From CAYWLQ01 sp964458775 (lineage in GTDB: Bacteria; Myxococcota_A; Polyangia; JAAYKL01), in assembly GCA_964458775.1 (NCBI GenBank), contig CAYWLQ010000005.1, positions 1 to 64,000 of the forward strand: a DNA stretch of 64,000 nucleotides. The letters are read 5' to 3'. Both the position numbers and the translations under genes were made by a program. Position 1 is the first letter of the stretch. Every line of letters starts with the position of its first letter. Under the pieces are notes generated by a model. The model ran no database searches, was not told the origin of the DNA, and saw nothing but the letters and a program-made list of their open reading frames with translations. Below, one piece after another: positions 24,966 through 33,685 of the stretch.

Positions 24966-26174
24966 ATGCAGTTTTTCAAAGATAATATCAATTTTGATTT
25001 CATGGGTGCGCGGAAGACATTTCTTGTCGTTTCCGCTATTGCGGTGGCCGTGTGCGTTGTTCTAACGATAGCAATCGGCCCCAAATTCGGTATCGATTTT
25101 ATGGGCGGCACAGAAATACAGGTGCGCTTTAAAGAAAATGCAGATGCCTCTCAAATCAGGGCTGTTTTAAGAGACATTGGTTTTTCGTCAGCTGAGGTCG
25201 TATCAGTGGGAAGTGAAGGAAAATCTTATTTGATTCGTCTTCACACTGTATCCGCCGTTTCGGCAGAGCAGTCAGAAAAAGCCAAGAAGTCTTTTCAAGA
25301 ATCTCTTAAGGGTTCTGAGATTAGCAAATTTGATTTCTCTCCCGGCGGCGACAAGCTGACTATACGCATTAGCAAGGAGCAATCAATTGAATCGGTTGAA
25401 AAGGCCGCTGTTGAGGCGAATTTATCTTTAGGAGCAGCCTTAGAGCAACCGAACAGCAAACAAGAAAATGCGGAAGCCGGCGCGGTTGAAACCAGCAAGA
25501 AATGCAAGAGCGTTACTTGTACGTGGCCGTATCAGAATTTCTTTGTTTATGAAATTTCGCTCAAAGGCGTTTCTGATCGGATTATGGACGGATTGAGAGC
25601 ACAATCATTCGGCCAAAATGCAGAACGCGAGCGCTCGGAGTGGGTAGGTCCTAAAGTCGGACAACAGCTTAAAGAAGCAGGAATTTGGTCTGTTGTTTAT
25701 GCTTTGATTCTCATCATGATTTATATTGCTGTGCGATTTGACTTGAGATTTGCTCCCGGAGCAGTTGTTGCTTTGATTCACGATGTTTTCATTACTGTGG
25801 GAATATTTACCATTGCCAGGGTTGAATTTACGCTAGGTACCATTGCGGCTCTTCTTACAATCATAGGTTATTCTCTAAACGATACCATCGTTGTGTTTGA
25901 TCGAATTAGAGAAAATATGAGCAAAATGAAAGAGCGAAGACTTGTTTCTGTGATAAATATGAGTATTAATCAAACACTAAGCAGAACAATTCTAACCTCC
26001 TTGACAACCTTGTTTGTTGTAGTTGCTTTGTTGACCATCGGATGGAATACCAACGTACGCGATTTTGCCTTTGCTTTGTTGATAGGTATTATTGTCGGTA
26101 CTTACTCCTCAATATTTATTGCCTCACCTATTGTTGCTTGGATTGACAGTCGATTTTTTAAGAAAACCGAATAA
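24966..26174 (+). CDS. secF: Protein translocase subunit SecF
   Basis: 402 residues, longer than E. coli SecF (323) because the periplasmic region contains an insert at about 110-185 rich in Glu, Lys and Ala with two Cys. Signatures are the N-terminal FDFMGARKTF, FGIDFMGGTEIQVRF, and the C-terminal helices with VALIHDVFITVG, SLNDTIVVFDRIREN and the INQTLSRTILTSLTTL block. It functions as a heterodimer with SecD. The RecJ gene starts one base after the stop. Confidence 0.95.
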   Translation: MQFFKDNINFDFMGARKTFLVVSAIAVAVCVVLTIAIGPKFGIDFMGGTEIQVRFKENADASQIRAVLRDIGFSSAEVVSVGSEGKSYLIRLHTVSAVSAEQSEKAKKSFQESLKGSEISKFDFSPGGDKLTIRISKEQSIESVEKAAVEANLSLGAALEQPNSKQENAEAGAVETSKKCKSVTCTWPYQNFFVYEISLKGVSDRIMDGLRAQSFGQNAERERSEWVGPKVGQQLKEAGIWSVVYALILIMIYIAVRFDLRFAPGAVVALIHDVFITVGIFTIARVEFTLGTIAALLTIIGYSLNDTIVVFDRIRENMSKMKERRLVSVINMSINQTLSRTILTSLTTLFVVVALLTIGWNTNVRDFAFALLIGIIVGTYSSIFIASPIVAWIDSRFFKKTE

Positions 26175-26175
26175 G

Positions 26176-27891
26176 TTGGTTTCAGAACCGACATGGACAG
26201 TAAAAGGATTTGAGCCGAAGCTTGTTGCTCATCTGGAGCATTCTTTAGGTCTGTTGCGGCCCACTGCCAAATGTTTGTATCATAGAGGAATAACCACTGT
26301 TGAAGATGCTGAAAAGTGGCTCAATCCGAAGTTAGCCGACCTTGAGCGCCCGGAAGGGATGACAGATCTATCAAAGGCCGTTTCCCGAGTTGCAGACGCG
26401 ATTGTTAGAAAAGAACGAATAGGAGTTTTTGGCGATTACGATGTAGACGGTATTACCAGTGCTTCAGTGGTTTCGCAATTCCTCAACAGTGTAGGAGCTG
26501 CTACTTATACCAAAATCGCTGATCGTTTTCTGGGTTACGGTCTAAGGCCCGAGTCGGTTGATGATTTTGTTTCCAAGGAATGCACTTTGATTTTGGCAGT
26601 AGATCTTGGTACAGGAGATTATTCTGCTGCTGATAGGGCTCGTACATTGAATACCGATTTAATTGTTATCGACCATCATCGAGTGGAGGGGGAATTTCCG
26701 GAGGTATTTAGTTTTATCAATCCAAAAAGGAAAGACTGTGATTTTTTAGATAAAACTCTTGCTGCGGTAGGGCTGTCTTTCTATTTTGCTGCCGCCGTAC
26801 GTACCGAGCTATGCAATAGAGGAGTAATTAGAAAAGACGATTTGGAGATGCGCGAATTACTAGATTTGGTGGCACTTGGAACAGTTGCTGACGTGGTAGC
26901 CCTTCGCGGAAATAATCGAATTCTTGTTTCTCACGGCCTTAGATATTTGTCAGAAACATCGCGAATAGGTTTAAGAAAACTTATTCGCATATCAAAAATT
27001 AGATCTTCTAGAATTCGGTCCGAACATATAGCTTTTCAGCTTGCTCCAAGACTTAACGCTGCCGGTCGAATTGGCAAAGCAGAAGACGCATATCATTTGT
27101 TAGTAGAAAACAATCCGGAAAAAGCAGAAATTATGGCTTTGCATCTTGATAAATTGTCGACTGAGAGAAGGCGTTTGGAGAATGAGGTTCTTCACGCAGC
27201 CAGACAAAATTTACTTGATAGTTTTGATTCTTCTTCTCCTATAGTCTTTGCAGCAGGAGACGGATGGCATCGCGGAGTAATTGGTATAGTTGCCTCTCGT
27301 TTAATGGAGGAAACCGGTAAGCCTGCTTTTATTATGGGGTTCGAAAATGACAATGAAGAAGGTACCGGCTCTGTTAGAGGTCGCGGACGATTTAATGTCT
27401 ATGACGCCTTATCATATGCATCTGATTATTTGGTCAGATTCGGCGGTCATAAAGATGCTGCAGGATTTACTGTAAAAAAGAATAGTCTGCGAGGGTTACA
27501 AGAATGCCTTTGCTCTTATGCTTCTAAGGTCGATATGTTCGTTGATGATGGTATATTGGAATGCGATGATACCTTAAGAGCAAATGAAATTGATCCTGCT
27601 CTTGTTGCTGAAATTGAAAAACTTGGACCGTTTGGAGCCGGTAATCCTGAACCTCTGTTTGACATTGACGGTTTATATGTTTTGGACCAAAAAGTAGTCG
27701 GAGGAGATCATCTTAAATTGCAGCTAAAAACTCCGTCAGGACATATTTTTGCTTTTGGACCGCGCATGGCCGGATTGGCAGGAAAAGTCCCTCCTTTGAT
27801 TAGGGCCGCAGCCCATGTTGTTTTTGATGAATGGCGAGGAAACGGCGAACCGGAACTCCGTTTGGCTGCGCCGCCAGTGGAGGGAAGTTAG
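26176..27891 (+). CDS. recJ: Single-stranded-DNA-specific exonuclease RecJ
   Basis: 5'-3' exonuclease of recombination and mismatch repair. No ATG fits. The TTG at 26176, one base past the secF stop, gives 571 residues, the usual RecJ length; translation is probably coupled. DHH-domain motifs are present: FGDYDVDGITSASV (motif I), VDLGTGDY, VIDHHRVEG (the DHH triad) and a later FINPKRKDC. The DHHA1 part has RLNAAGRIG, DGWHRGVIGIVASRL and FGGHKDAAGFTV, followed by an OB-fold C-terminus with LGPFGAGNPEP. All metal-binding motifs look intact. Confidence 0.93.
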   Translation: MVSEPTWTVKGFEPKLVAHLEHSLGLLRPTAKCLYHRGITTVEDAEKWLNPKLADLERPEGMTDLSKAVSRVADAIVRKERIGVFGDYDVDGITSASVVSQFLNSVGAATYTKIADRFLGYGLRPESVDDFVSKECTLILAVDLGTGDYSAADRARTLNTDLIVIDHHRVEGEFPEVFSFINPKRKDCDFLDKTLAAVGLSFYFAAAVRTELCNRGVIRKDDLEMRELLDLVALGTVADVVALRGNNRILVSHGLRYLSETSRIGLRKLIRISKIRSSRIRSEHIAFQLAPRLNAAGRIGKAEDAYHLLVENNPEKAEIMALHLDKLSTERRRLENEVLHAARQNLLDSFDSSSPIVFAAGDGWHRGVIGIVASRLMEETGKPAFIMGFENDNEEGTGSVRGRGRFNVYDALSYASDYLVRFGGHKDAAGFTVKKNSLRGLQECLCSYASKVDMFVDDGILECDDTLRANEIDPALVAEIEKLGPFGAGNPEPLFDIDGLYVLDQKVVGGDHLKLQLKTPSGHIFAFGPRMAGLAGKVPPLIRAAAHVVFDEWRGNGEPELRLAAPPVEGS

Positions 27892-27906
27892 GTAGAAATA
27901 TTAGTG

Positions 27907-29547
27907 ATGAGTGTCGGCATCAGCTTTTTTGTTTTATTTCTTTTTGCGATAAGTTGTAAGGAGTCCAGTCAAAATCTATCAGTCACAGATGGTAAAAATG
28001 AAGAAAATGCAGAAACTGAGACTTATACAGAAACCGTCGTGGAGAAAATTCCAACTGTGCCTAGTTGCGAAGAAAGATTCAGCAGTCTAACGAATTCAAT
28101 TTATCAAAAAGATCTTGAATTGTATTATAAAAACCTACCGTACATTGTTTCAGAAGTAAAAGTATATCCTGTTTTATATCTAAAAAAGCCAATACCGGTA
28201 AAGACTGTAAGTGCTGTCACCCAAAAAGGTTCCAAAATAATTTCCGGTATCGAAAATATAAGAAGCGAGCTAAAGAACAGTGTAAAGCCGTACTTGGCTG
28301 TAAGAAATTTTGCAAAAAAACATGTCAAAAACAAGCAGCTAATAAGAGAAGTCTTTTTATCTCAGGGCTACTTCTTTGACGATAATATTGAATTTGCAAA
28401 GGCAATGGTAAGGGAGCTTAGAATAGCAGACCTATTTGACGATCCGGTTGTTTTTCGTGTTAGGAATAATCGTATTGAGAAGCTGACTCGAAAATCAGAG
28501 GAATATTTTGACTCCGATGGGAAGCCGGCCTTTTTGCATTTGAATGAACGACTGTCCGCTGAAGCAATTGAGCGGAACACTCTATTTCATTTAGATTTGA
28601 CTGTGCCTGCATTACAAACCGGTGCTCGACGTATTATTCCCAAGGTTGTAGATGAAAATGAAGCTTGGGTGGAGCTAATATTTCCGTCGGGAAATATTTT
28701 CCCTGCTTTGATTGGTTTGGACGAAGGAAACACTAAAGTCCTTTGTATAGGTAAAGATCAGAAATCGCTGACAGAAGAGAAAAAAGATGCTGCGTTTTTT
28801 TGGTCTCAAATTCAGTCCTTGAAAAAAGCAGTCGATCTTTTTGTAGAAGAGCGTCCGATGTTTGATGAACCCAGTGATGAACCTGAAGGAGAGCAGGAAG
28901 ACGGAATTCTAAGGCAATCATGGAAAGAAGCGTACTTCCAGAAAAAGAAAAAATTTTTGGTGAGAGAGGTTGAATATGATGTGTTTAACAAAAAAGGAGC
29001 TCCTATTCCTCCTCAAGTTTGTGCAGACTATGTTTTTGATGTTTGGGAAAGAGCTTTTGGTACATGGTATGTCTCAAAGAATGAACAACCCTCCAGAAAA
29101 CAAGGCGTTGTTGATTTTAGCCAAATACAGGGACTAAATCGGCGTCATATCGCATCTGTTCTCGATTATTCGATTCAAAGTGAAACAACATCTCCTTTTG
29201 AAAGGTATGATATTCCTCGACGCAATTGGGTGCCGTTAAAATCAATGAGACGTTTTGTTATCAACTTGTTGCGTTTTAAAGCCAAATATAGAGAAGGTGA
29301 CATTTTAGTTATACATGGTTTAAGAGACGAGGATGAGAAAGAACATTTTCATACTGTAATTATTTTGGAGACAGACCCTATTACAGGTTTTCCGACAGTT
29401 GTAACTGATAATCAAGGACGACCCCGAATTACAAGTCTCAAGACTGCAATGCGTTCAGCTCCAAGAAGATCTATAAAATATATTTTAAGAATACACCCTA
29501 AACTAAACAACAGTAGCCAAATCGCATTAAAAGAAAACGATGAATGA
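27907..29547 (+). CDS. Lipoprotein with a predicted papain/NlpC-like cysteine hydrolase domain
   Basis: 546 residues from the ATG at 27907 (a GTG lies one codon earlier). The signal ends Ala-Ile-Ser-Cys. The N-terminal 350 residues are of unknown fold and Lys/Glu-rich. The C-terminal 190 have PPQVCADYVFDVWERAFGTWY, with a Cys at the start of a helix (residue 372), then GDILVIHGL, EHFHTVIILE with His at about 480-482, and VVTDNQGRP. The order Cys-helix, strand-His, strand-Asn/Asp resembles NlpC/P60 or other papain-fold amidases, so a peptidoglycan hydrolase or acyltransferase is a reasonable guess. It overlaps the next gene by eight bases. I know no named family. Confidence 0.5.
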   Translation: MSVGISFFVLFLFAISCKESSQNLSVTDGKNEENAETETYTETVVEKIPTVPSCEERFSSLTNSIYQKDLELYYKNLPYIVSEVKVYPVLYLKKPIPVKTVSAVTQKGSKIISGIENIRSELKNSVKPYLAVRNFAKKHVKNKQLIREVFLSQGYFFDDNIEFAKAMVRELRIADLFDDPVVFRVRNNRIEKLTRKSEEYFDSDGKPAFLHLNERLSAEAIERNTLFHLDLTVPALQTGARRIIPKVVDENEAWVELIFPSGNIFPALIGLDEGNTKVLCIGKDQKSLTEEKKDAAFFWSQIQSLKKAVDLFVEERPMFDEPSDEPEGEQEDGILRQSWKEAYFQKKKKFLVREVEYDVFNKKGAPIPPQVCADYVFDVWERAFGTWYVSKNEQPSRKQGVVDFSQIQGLNRRHIASVLDYSIQSETTSPFERYDIPRRNWVPLKSMRRFVINLLRFKAKYREGDILVIHGLRDEDEKEHFHTVIILETDPITGFPTVVTDNQGRPRITSLKTAMRSAPRRSIKYILRIHPKLNNSSQIALKENDE

Positions 29548-30088
29548 AAAAGTAAACAATTCAAAATCGCCTCGTTGGTCCAAATTTGGTATCCTATTGG
29601 GTATAGGAACAGCTATTTGGCTTTACGCAATACTAACTGAATCAAATCTTCTTCCCCATGGCAGTGATGCTCCAACATGGAAACTTCAGTCAGTTGAGTC
29701 ATTCGGCAAATTCCTCTCCCTTGATGAACTTAAAGGTAAGGTAACGGTACTTGCTTTTTGGGGGTCCGGCTGCGCTCCTTGTTTGCAAGAGATGGATGAA
29801 TTGGAAGCAGTGTGGAAGGATCTAAAAAACCAAGGAGTTGTTGTTGTAGGCACGGCCGCGTGGGGAGAGAATTCAGCTGAAGCTATGAGTGTGAAAAGTA
29901 GAAAAAAGGTAACCTATCCTTTTGTGCTTGGAACCTCCGAAATGATAAACGCCTATAAAGTAGCAACTTTGCCCGTTCTATATATTATTGATGCCGAAGG
30001 CCAAATTGCATCCTCTCACCAAGGTTTTACCGATAGAAAAACGCTTAAAAGAGCAGTTCAAAAAGCTCTTTCTGATCAAAAGGACTAG
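29540..30088 (+). CDS. TlpA/ResA-like membrane-anchored thioredoxin
   Basis: 182 residues. An uncleaved N-terminal helix (FGILLGIGTAIWLYAIL) anchors a periplasmic thioredoxin fold. The redox motif is Cys-Ala-Pro-Cys in WGSGCAPCLQEMDEL, and the cis-Pro is in VATLPVLYIID, both characteristic of the TlpA/ResA/CcmG group that reduces apocytochrome c or other exported thiols. Given the many c-type cytochromes encoded about 10 kb away, a role in heme attachment is possible but not shown. It starts inside the end of the papain-like lipoprotein gene. Confidence 0.85.
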   Translation: MNEKVNNSKSPRWSKFGILLGIGTAIWLYAILTESNLLPHGSDAPTWKLQSVESFGKFLSLDELKGKVTVLAFWGSGCAPCLQEMDELEAVWKDLKNQGVVVVGTAAWGENSAEAMSVKSRKKVTYPFVLGTSEMINAYKVATLPVLYIIDAEGQIASSHQGFTDRKTLKRAVQKALSDQKD

Positions 30089-30485
30089 CCGCAGTCGGTG
30101 AAAGTCCGGTAACAATTCGAGCTTCCTAGTTTCAATGAGTTTAAAGAAGACGAAATACTGTTCGGCAAACCACAATTACCTAAATCAATCCACGCTGGAT
30201 GCGCTTGTAGTATATATTTTGGAGCGTATCGGTCCCACAAAATCCATAATCAGCGTGATAGCGAGCTCAACATCTCCCGCTTTCGTGTTGCACCGTATGG
30301 GCAATACCAACGGCGAGCTTGTGGTTACCTATACTATCACTCGGATGTCAGGTGATTCCTTTATCGGCGCTGTGGTTTTCGGTAACGACTTGTAAATGGT
30401 GCTACCTTGTAAATGGTGCCGGGGTCACTGAAACAAGGTCACTGAAACAAGAGCTTCTCGCCAGTTTGCATTTACGCTCATATTT
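30089..30485. other. Intergenic region with degenerate sequence and tandem microduplications
   Basis: Nearly 400 bases between convergent genes. A frame of 86 codons (30135-30395, plus) is open but has no Shine-Dalgarno, no recognised motif and mixed composition, so it may be a gene remnant. At its right end CTTGTAAATGGTGC occurs at 30389-30402 and 30406-30419, and GTCACTGAAACAAG occurs twice in perfect tandem at 30424-30451. The GTCGGTGAAAGTCCGG near 30095 resembles a fragment of group II intron RNA but is too short to call. Confidence 0.45.
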
Positions 30486-32360
30486 TCATTTATTACAAAG
30501 AATCTCTTCCTTCAGCCTTTTATACTCGACTGTAAAATACGGCTCCAGTAGCGCTTCTCGATAGTCATAACCGTAGGCTCTTCTACATACTGCGGCCACG
30601 GGAGGGGCTTGTACTCTTTTTACTGTTCCAAGACCTTTAAATAGGGTCCACCAGCGCTCCAAATCGGCGATGAATTGCTTTTCGTTTGCAAAAACTTCTT
30701 TAACTTTAAAATCCAATCCTAATTTTTCTTCCAGCGTGCCGTCCTTATACCAGTTGAGAATGTCCTCGGGAGATGCCCTGTTCCATCTTTGCATAAACGC
30801 TTCGAAGAGTTTGTCGTGATAGGGATAATGCAACGGGTCTCCTCCGCCTTTTTCAGGATTTTGCGCTTCGGACAGTTCTGCTGTCGGACGTATTTCAAAA
30901 ATACCTTTTGGAATAGCTTCGAATTTATATACTTGCTCGTTTAGATACTTTCCCAAGGCATAAACTTGACTCTTCCACAGATCAGCTAAAGGAGCCATGA
31001 ACCCGGCATGATCTCCGTACATCGTGGCGTACCCAACCGTAGTTTCGGTTTTGTTTGCGTTGCTGGGGAATACTCCTCCAAAGGCTGCGGCTGCGGCTGC
31101 CAAAATACGCGAAGAGCGGTCCCTTGCCTGGATGTTTTCTAGATGAAAAGAGGTCAGTGCAAGGTTGTTGTTTTTGTTCTGTGCATCAATGTTTAAGCCG
31201 TTAATTTGGTTTATCGTGTGCGCTACGCTGTCTTCTATAGAAATTATTACATATTTGGCTTTTAAATTTTCGGCCAGCTTTGAGGCCAATGACTTGGTTG
31301 TGTCTGTATTATATTTTCCCGGCATATTTATAAGCAGTACGTTTTGAGGCCCCAATAGATCGACAAACAAAGCTGCTGAAACGGCAGAGTCGATACCGCC
31401 TGATATGCCTACTACAACTTTTTCTAGTCCAAAGCGCTCCATGTATTTTGACATCGTATTTGCAATACACTGGTAGATACGCTTGGCTTCAGACTCATCT
31501 GAGTCGTACATGGGTACAGGTGTGTCTGAAAGTTCTACGGTTAAAACAGCTTCCTCAAAGGACGGTGACTGAAAAACCGTTTCGCCTTTTTTGTTGTATA
31601 GCGTTGAGTTGCCGTCAAAACTAAATAAAGTTTTGGCATTGTTTTGCATTCCTGTGCAATTGACATAAACGAGGGGAACTCCTAAATCTTTTGCCTGTGC
31701 TGAAAATACACGCATTCTCTTCTGCTCTTTTGCTAGGGTAAAAGGAGATGCGCTGAGATTTATAAGCAATGACGCCCCGTTTTTTACTAAAATTTTCGGT
31801 ACATCAATCTGATAATCTTGATGCCATCCGTCTTCACAGAGAAATACACCCAGAAAAATTCTAGTTGAGCCTACGTCGACGGAAATAGGCTGAAGCGCTT
31901 TTGACAAAGGTATTTCAAGTTCGTCGGCTAATTTGCGGGAATCATAAAAATGGCGTGACTCTTCAAATTCTCTGTAATTGGGAAGCAAGGTTTTTGGTAC
32001 AAAGGGCAACGCAAAAACTGGATGCTGTAATAACTTTCCTCTTTCAGATACATAGGCTGCATTAAAACGTCTTATCCTTCCGTCTTCTCCTCGCTTTGAG
32101 CGATCTAAACCGACATTTCCAAAACAGGAAATTCCGTCTTTGGAAGCTGATGCCAGCTCCTGTCCTGCTGCCAGACAGTCTTTTATAAAACTTTCTTCTT
32201 CCCATAGATCGCCGACCATATATCCTGAAATGCATAGTTCGGGAAATACCGCCAAATCTGCTCCGTCCGAAAACGCACGTTTTTGGGCATTAAGGCAGGT
32301 CAAAAGATTTTTGTCCGGTCTTCCCGGAACTACTTCTATTTGTGATAAAGCTATTTTCAT
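30486..32360 (-). CDS. nadE: Glutamine-dependent NAD+ synthetase
   Basis: Last step of NAD synthesis: amidation of nicotinate adenine dinucleotide with glutamine as donor. 624 residues from the ATG at 32360. The N-terminal nitrilase-type glutaminase shows VFPELCISGY (Glu), a central Lys region and FLCEDGWH (nucleophile Cys). The C-terminal synthetase has the P-loop GISGGIDSAVSAAL and the KTETTVGYATMYGD block. The two-domain form and length are normal for the glutamine-hydrolysing type. It lies 64 bases after rnfE on the same strand and may be read through from the rnf operon. Confidence 0.93.
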   Translation of the reverse strand: MKIALSQIEVVPGRPDKNLLTCLNAQKRAFSDGADLAVFPELCISGYMVGDLWEEESFIKDCLAAGQELASASKDGISCFGNVGLDRSKRGEDGRIRRFNAAYVSERGKLLQHPVFALPFVPKTLLPNYREFEESRHFYDSRKLADELEIPLSKALQPISVDVGSTRIFLGVFLCEDGWHQDYQIDVPKILVKNGASLLINLSASPFTLAKEQKRMRVFSAQAKDLGVPLVYVNCTGMQNNAKTLFSFDGNSTLYNKKGETVFQSPSFEEAVLTVELSDTPVPMYDSDESEAKRIYQCIANTMSKYMERFGLEKVVVGISGGIDSAVSAALFVDLLGPQNVLLINMPGKYNTDTTKSLASKLAENLKAKYVIISIEDSVAHTINQINGLNIDAQNKNNNLALTSFHLENIQARDRSSRILAAAAAAFGGVFPSNANKTETTVGYATMYGDHAGFMAPLADLWKSQVYALGKYLNEQVYKFEAIPKGIFEIRPTAELSEAQNPEKGGGDPLHYPYHDKLFEAFMQRWNRASPEDILNWYKDGTLEEKLGLDFKVKEVFANEKQFIADLERWWTLFKGLGTVKRVQAPPVAAVCRRAYGYDYREALLEPYFTVEYKRLKEEILCNK

Positions 32361-32392
32361 AAAGGTTCTCAAAAAGAAAGTCGGCAGTTAAA

Positions 32393-32417
32393 GCCGGTGT
32401 GAGAAAAAGTTACCGGC
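32393..32417 (-). terminator. Hairpin between rnfE and nadE, possible weak terminator/attenuator
   Basis: GCCGGT at 32393-32398 pairs perfectly with ACCGGC at 32412-32417 around a 13-base loop. On the minus strand it is followed by only three T's before mixed sequence, so it could be a partial terminator or a processing site separating rnf from nadE expression. Confidence 0.35.
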
Positions 32418-32424
32418 AATACCG

Positions 32425-33066
32425 TTACTGTTTTGCGTCGATTCTTGCTTGAATCTTGTTTCTTAACGCTAAAAGAAGACCCAGAGTGATAAAGGCTCCC
32501 GGCGGAAGAATCATTACGAGAATTCCCGGATAAGAGTCGCCGAACAAATTGATTTTTACTTCTAGATCGTTCAACACCAAAAGGGTTAGCGACCCTGAAC
32601 CGATAATTTCTCTTACCGCGCCTAATACGAAAAGAGCCAATGTAAAACCTATCGACATTCCAATTCCGTCCATTGCGGAACTCAAAACTCCGTTTCTGGA
32701 AGCAAACGCTTCAGCTCGTCCGAGAATTACGCAATTTACTACAATAAGAGGAACAAACAGTCCGAGACTTCGCGATAGATCAAACATGTAGGCTTTTAGA
32801 GCCAAATCCAAAATGCTGACAAATGTGGCGATTACCACGATGAAAATTGGAATTCGAACGCTTTTGGGTACAATGGAGCGAATCAGGGAAATAATAATAT
32901 TGGAACAGAGAAGCACAAAAGCGGTGGCAACGCCCATTCCTAAACCGTTAAAGGCTGTCGTGGTAACAGCTAATGTGGGACACATGCCCAAAAGCAAGAC
33001 CATAACCGGATTTTCTTTCCATATGCCTTTTGTAAATTCTTTTAACAAACCGGCTTTATTTGGCAT
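32425..33066 (-). CDS. rnfE: Rnf electron-transport complex subunit E
   Basis: 213-residue integral membrane subunit, homologous to RnfA but inverted in topology; with RnfA it binds the membrane-embedded 2Fe-2S centre. Six hydrophobic helices are seen. Signatures are KENPVMVLLLGMCPTLAVT (its Cys is the cluster ligand) and the second Cys in FVPLIVVNCVILGRAEAFA. It overlaps the rnfG end by 11 bases. It is last of the rnfABCDGE operon, which oxidises reduced ferredoxin with NAD+ and pumps Na+ or H+. Confidence 0.95.
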   Translation of the reverse strand: MPNKAGLLKEFTKGIWKENPVMVLLLGMCPTLAVTTTAFNGLGMGVATAFVLLCSNIIISLIRSIVPKSVRIPIFIVVIATFVSILDLALKAYMFDLSRSLGLFVPLIVVNCVILGRAEAFASRNGVLSSAMDGIGMSIGFTLALFVLGAVREIIGSGSLTLLVLNDLEVKINLFGDSYPGILVMILPPGAFITLGLLLALRNKIQARIDAKQ

Positions 33067-33685
33067 TGCATTCCTCCGTTGAGGGTGTGCTGTTCTCTAT
33101 TTTCTCTTTACTCGACATAACAAATTCCCGAGCATCGGCTATGCAGTTGAGTACTGAGCGGGAAGATATGGTAGCACCGCTTATCGCGTCCACATCGCCT
33201 CCGTCCTTTCTGACACTCCACTTCATGTCTTGCGGACCTTTTCCGACCAATTGTTTTCGCCATTTGCAATCTGTAATCTCAGAACCCAAACCCGGTGTTT
33301 CTGCGTGTTGAACAATCTCAAAACCCAAGACTTTTCCTTCGGGACTTAATCCCACCAAACACGTCAATGTTCCCGAGTAAGCTTTTTCGCCCACAGCTGA
33401 CAGTGCATAACCGACAGTTGTATCGCCCTTTTTGCAACGGAATACCTCTCTGCCGTTTATGCAGACCGAATCTTTTGCGGGGTTGTTGTCAAAACCGGCC
33501 TCGGAAGGCTTGCAAGGATCAGGCTCTTCGAGATTGGTAATTACCTTCTTGAGTTGCTTATCCACCATCTGAAATCTTTCGGTTTCCTTAATGATGGGCA
33601 TGGCATGATTGCTGAAAGCTGCCAATCCCAGAGCTGACACCGCAGAAAAAAGCGTCATTACCGCTATCATTCTCACGCTTTCCAT
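33056..33685 (-). CDS. rnfG: Rnf electron-transport complex subunit G (covalent FMN)
   Basis: 209 residues with one N-terminal helix and a periplasmic FMN-binding domain. The flavinylation site is the Thr in DAISGATISSRSV, matching the S/TGAT motif to which FMN is attached by ApbE; no apbE gene is in the window. VQHAETPGLGSEITDCKW is another family block. The start codon overlaps the rnfD stop by one base and its end overlaps rnfE, so translation is coupled. The region between the helix and the FMN domain contains a Cys pair (DPCKPS, DSVCINGREVFRC) that is not typical. Confidence 0.93.
   Translation of the reverse strand: MESVRMIAVMTLFSAVSALGLAAFSNHAMPIIKETERFQMVDKQLKKVITNLEEPDPCKPSEAGFDNNPAKDSVCINGREVFRCKKGDTTVGYALSAVGEKAYSGTLTCLVGLSPEGKVLGFEIVQHAETPGLGSEITDCKWRKQLVGKGPQDMKWSVRKDGGDVDAISGATISSRSVLNCIADAREFVMSSKEKIENSTPSTEECNAK

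Noticed and set aside
26092..26175. N-terminal extension of RecJ into secF
   Set aside because: The extra residues are the out-of-frame translation of the last SecF helix; the TTG just after the secF stop gives the normal RecJ length.
30089..30112. GTCGGTGAAAGTCCGG resembling group II intron RNA
   Set aside because: Only about 20 bases match the remembered pattern. No domain V hairpin and no reverse transcriptase are present.
30135..30395. 86-codon open frame between convergent genes
   Set aside because: No ribosome-binding site, no signal peptide or motif, and it runs into microduplications; kept only as a possible remnant.
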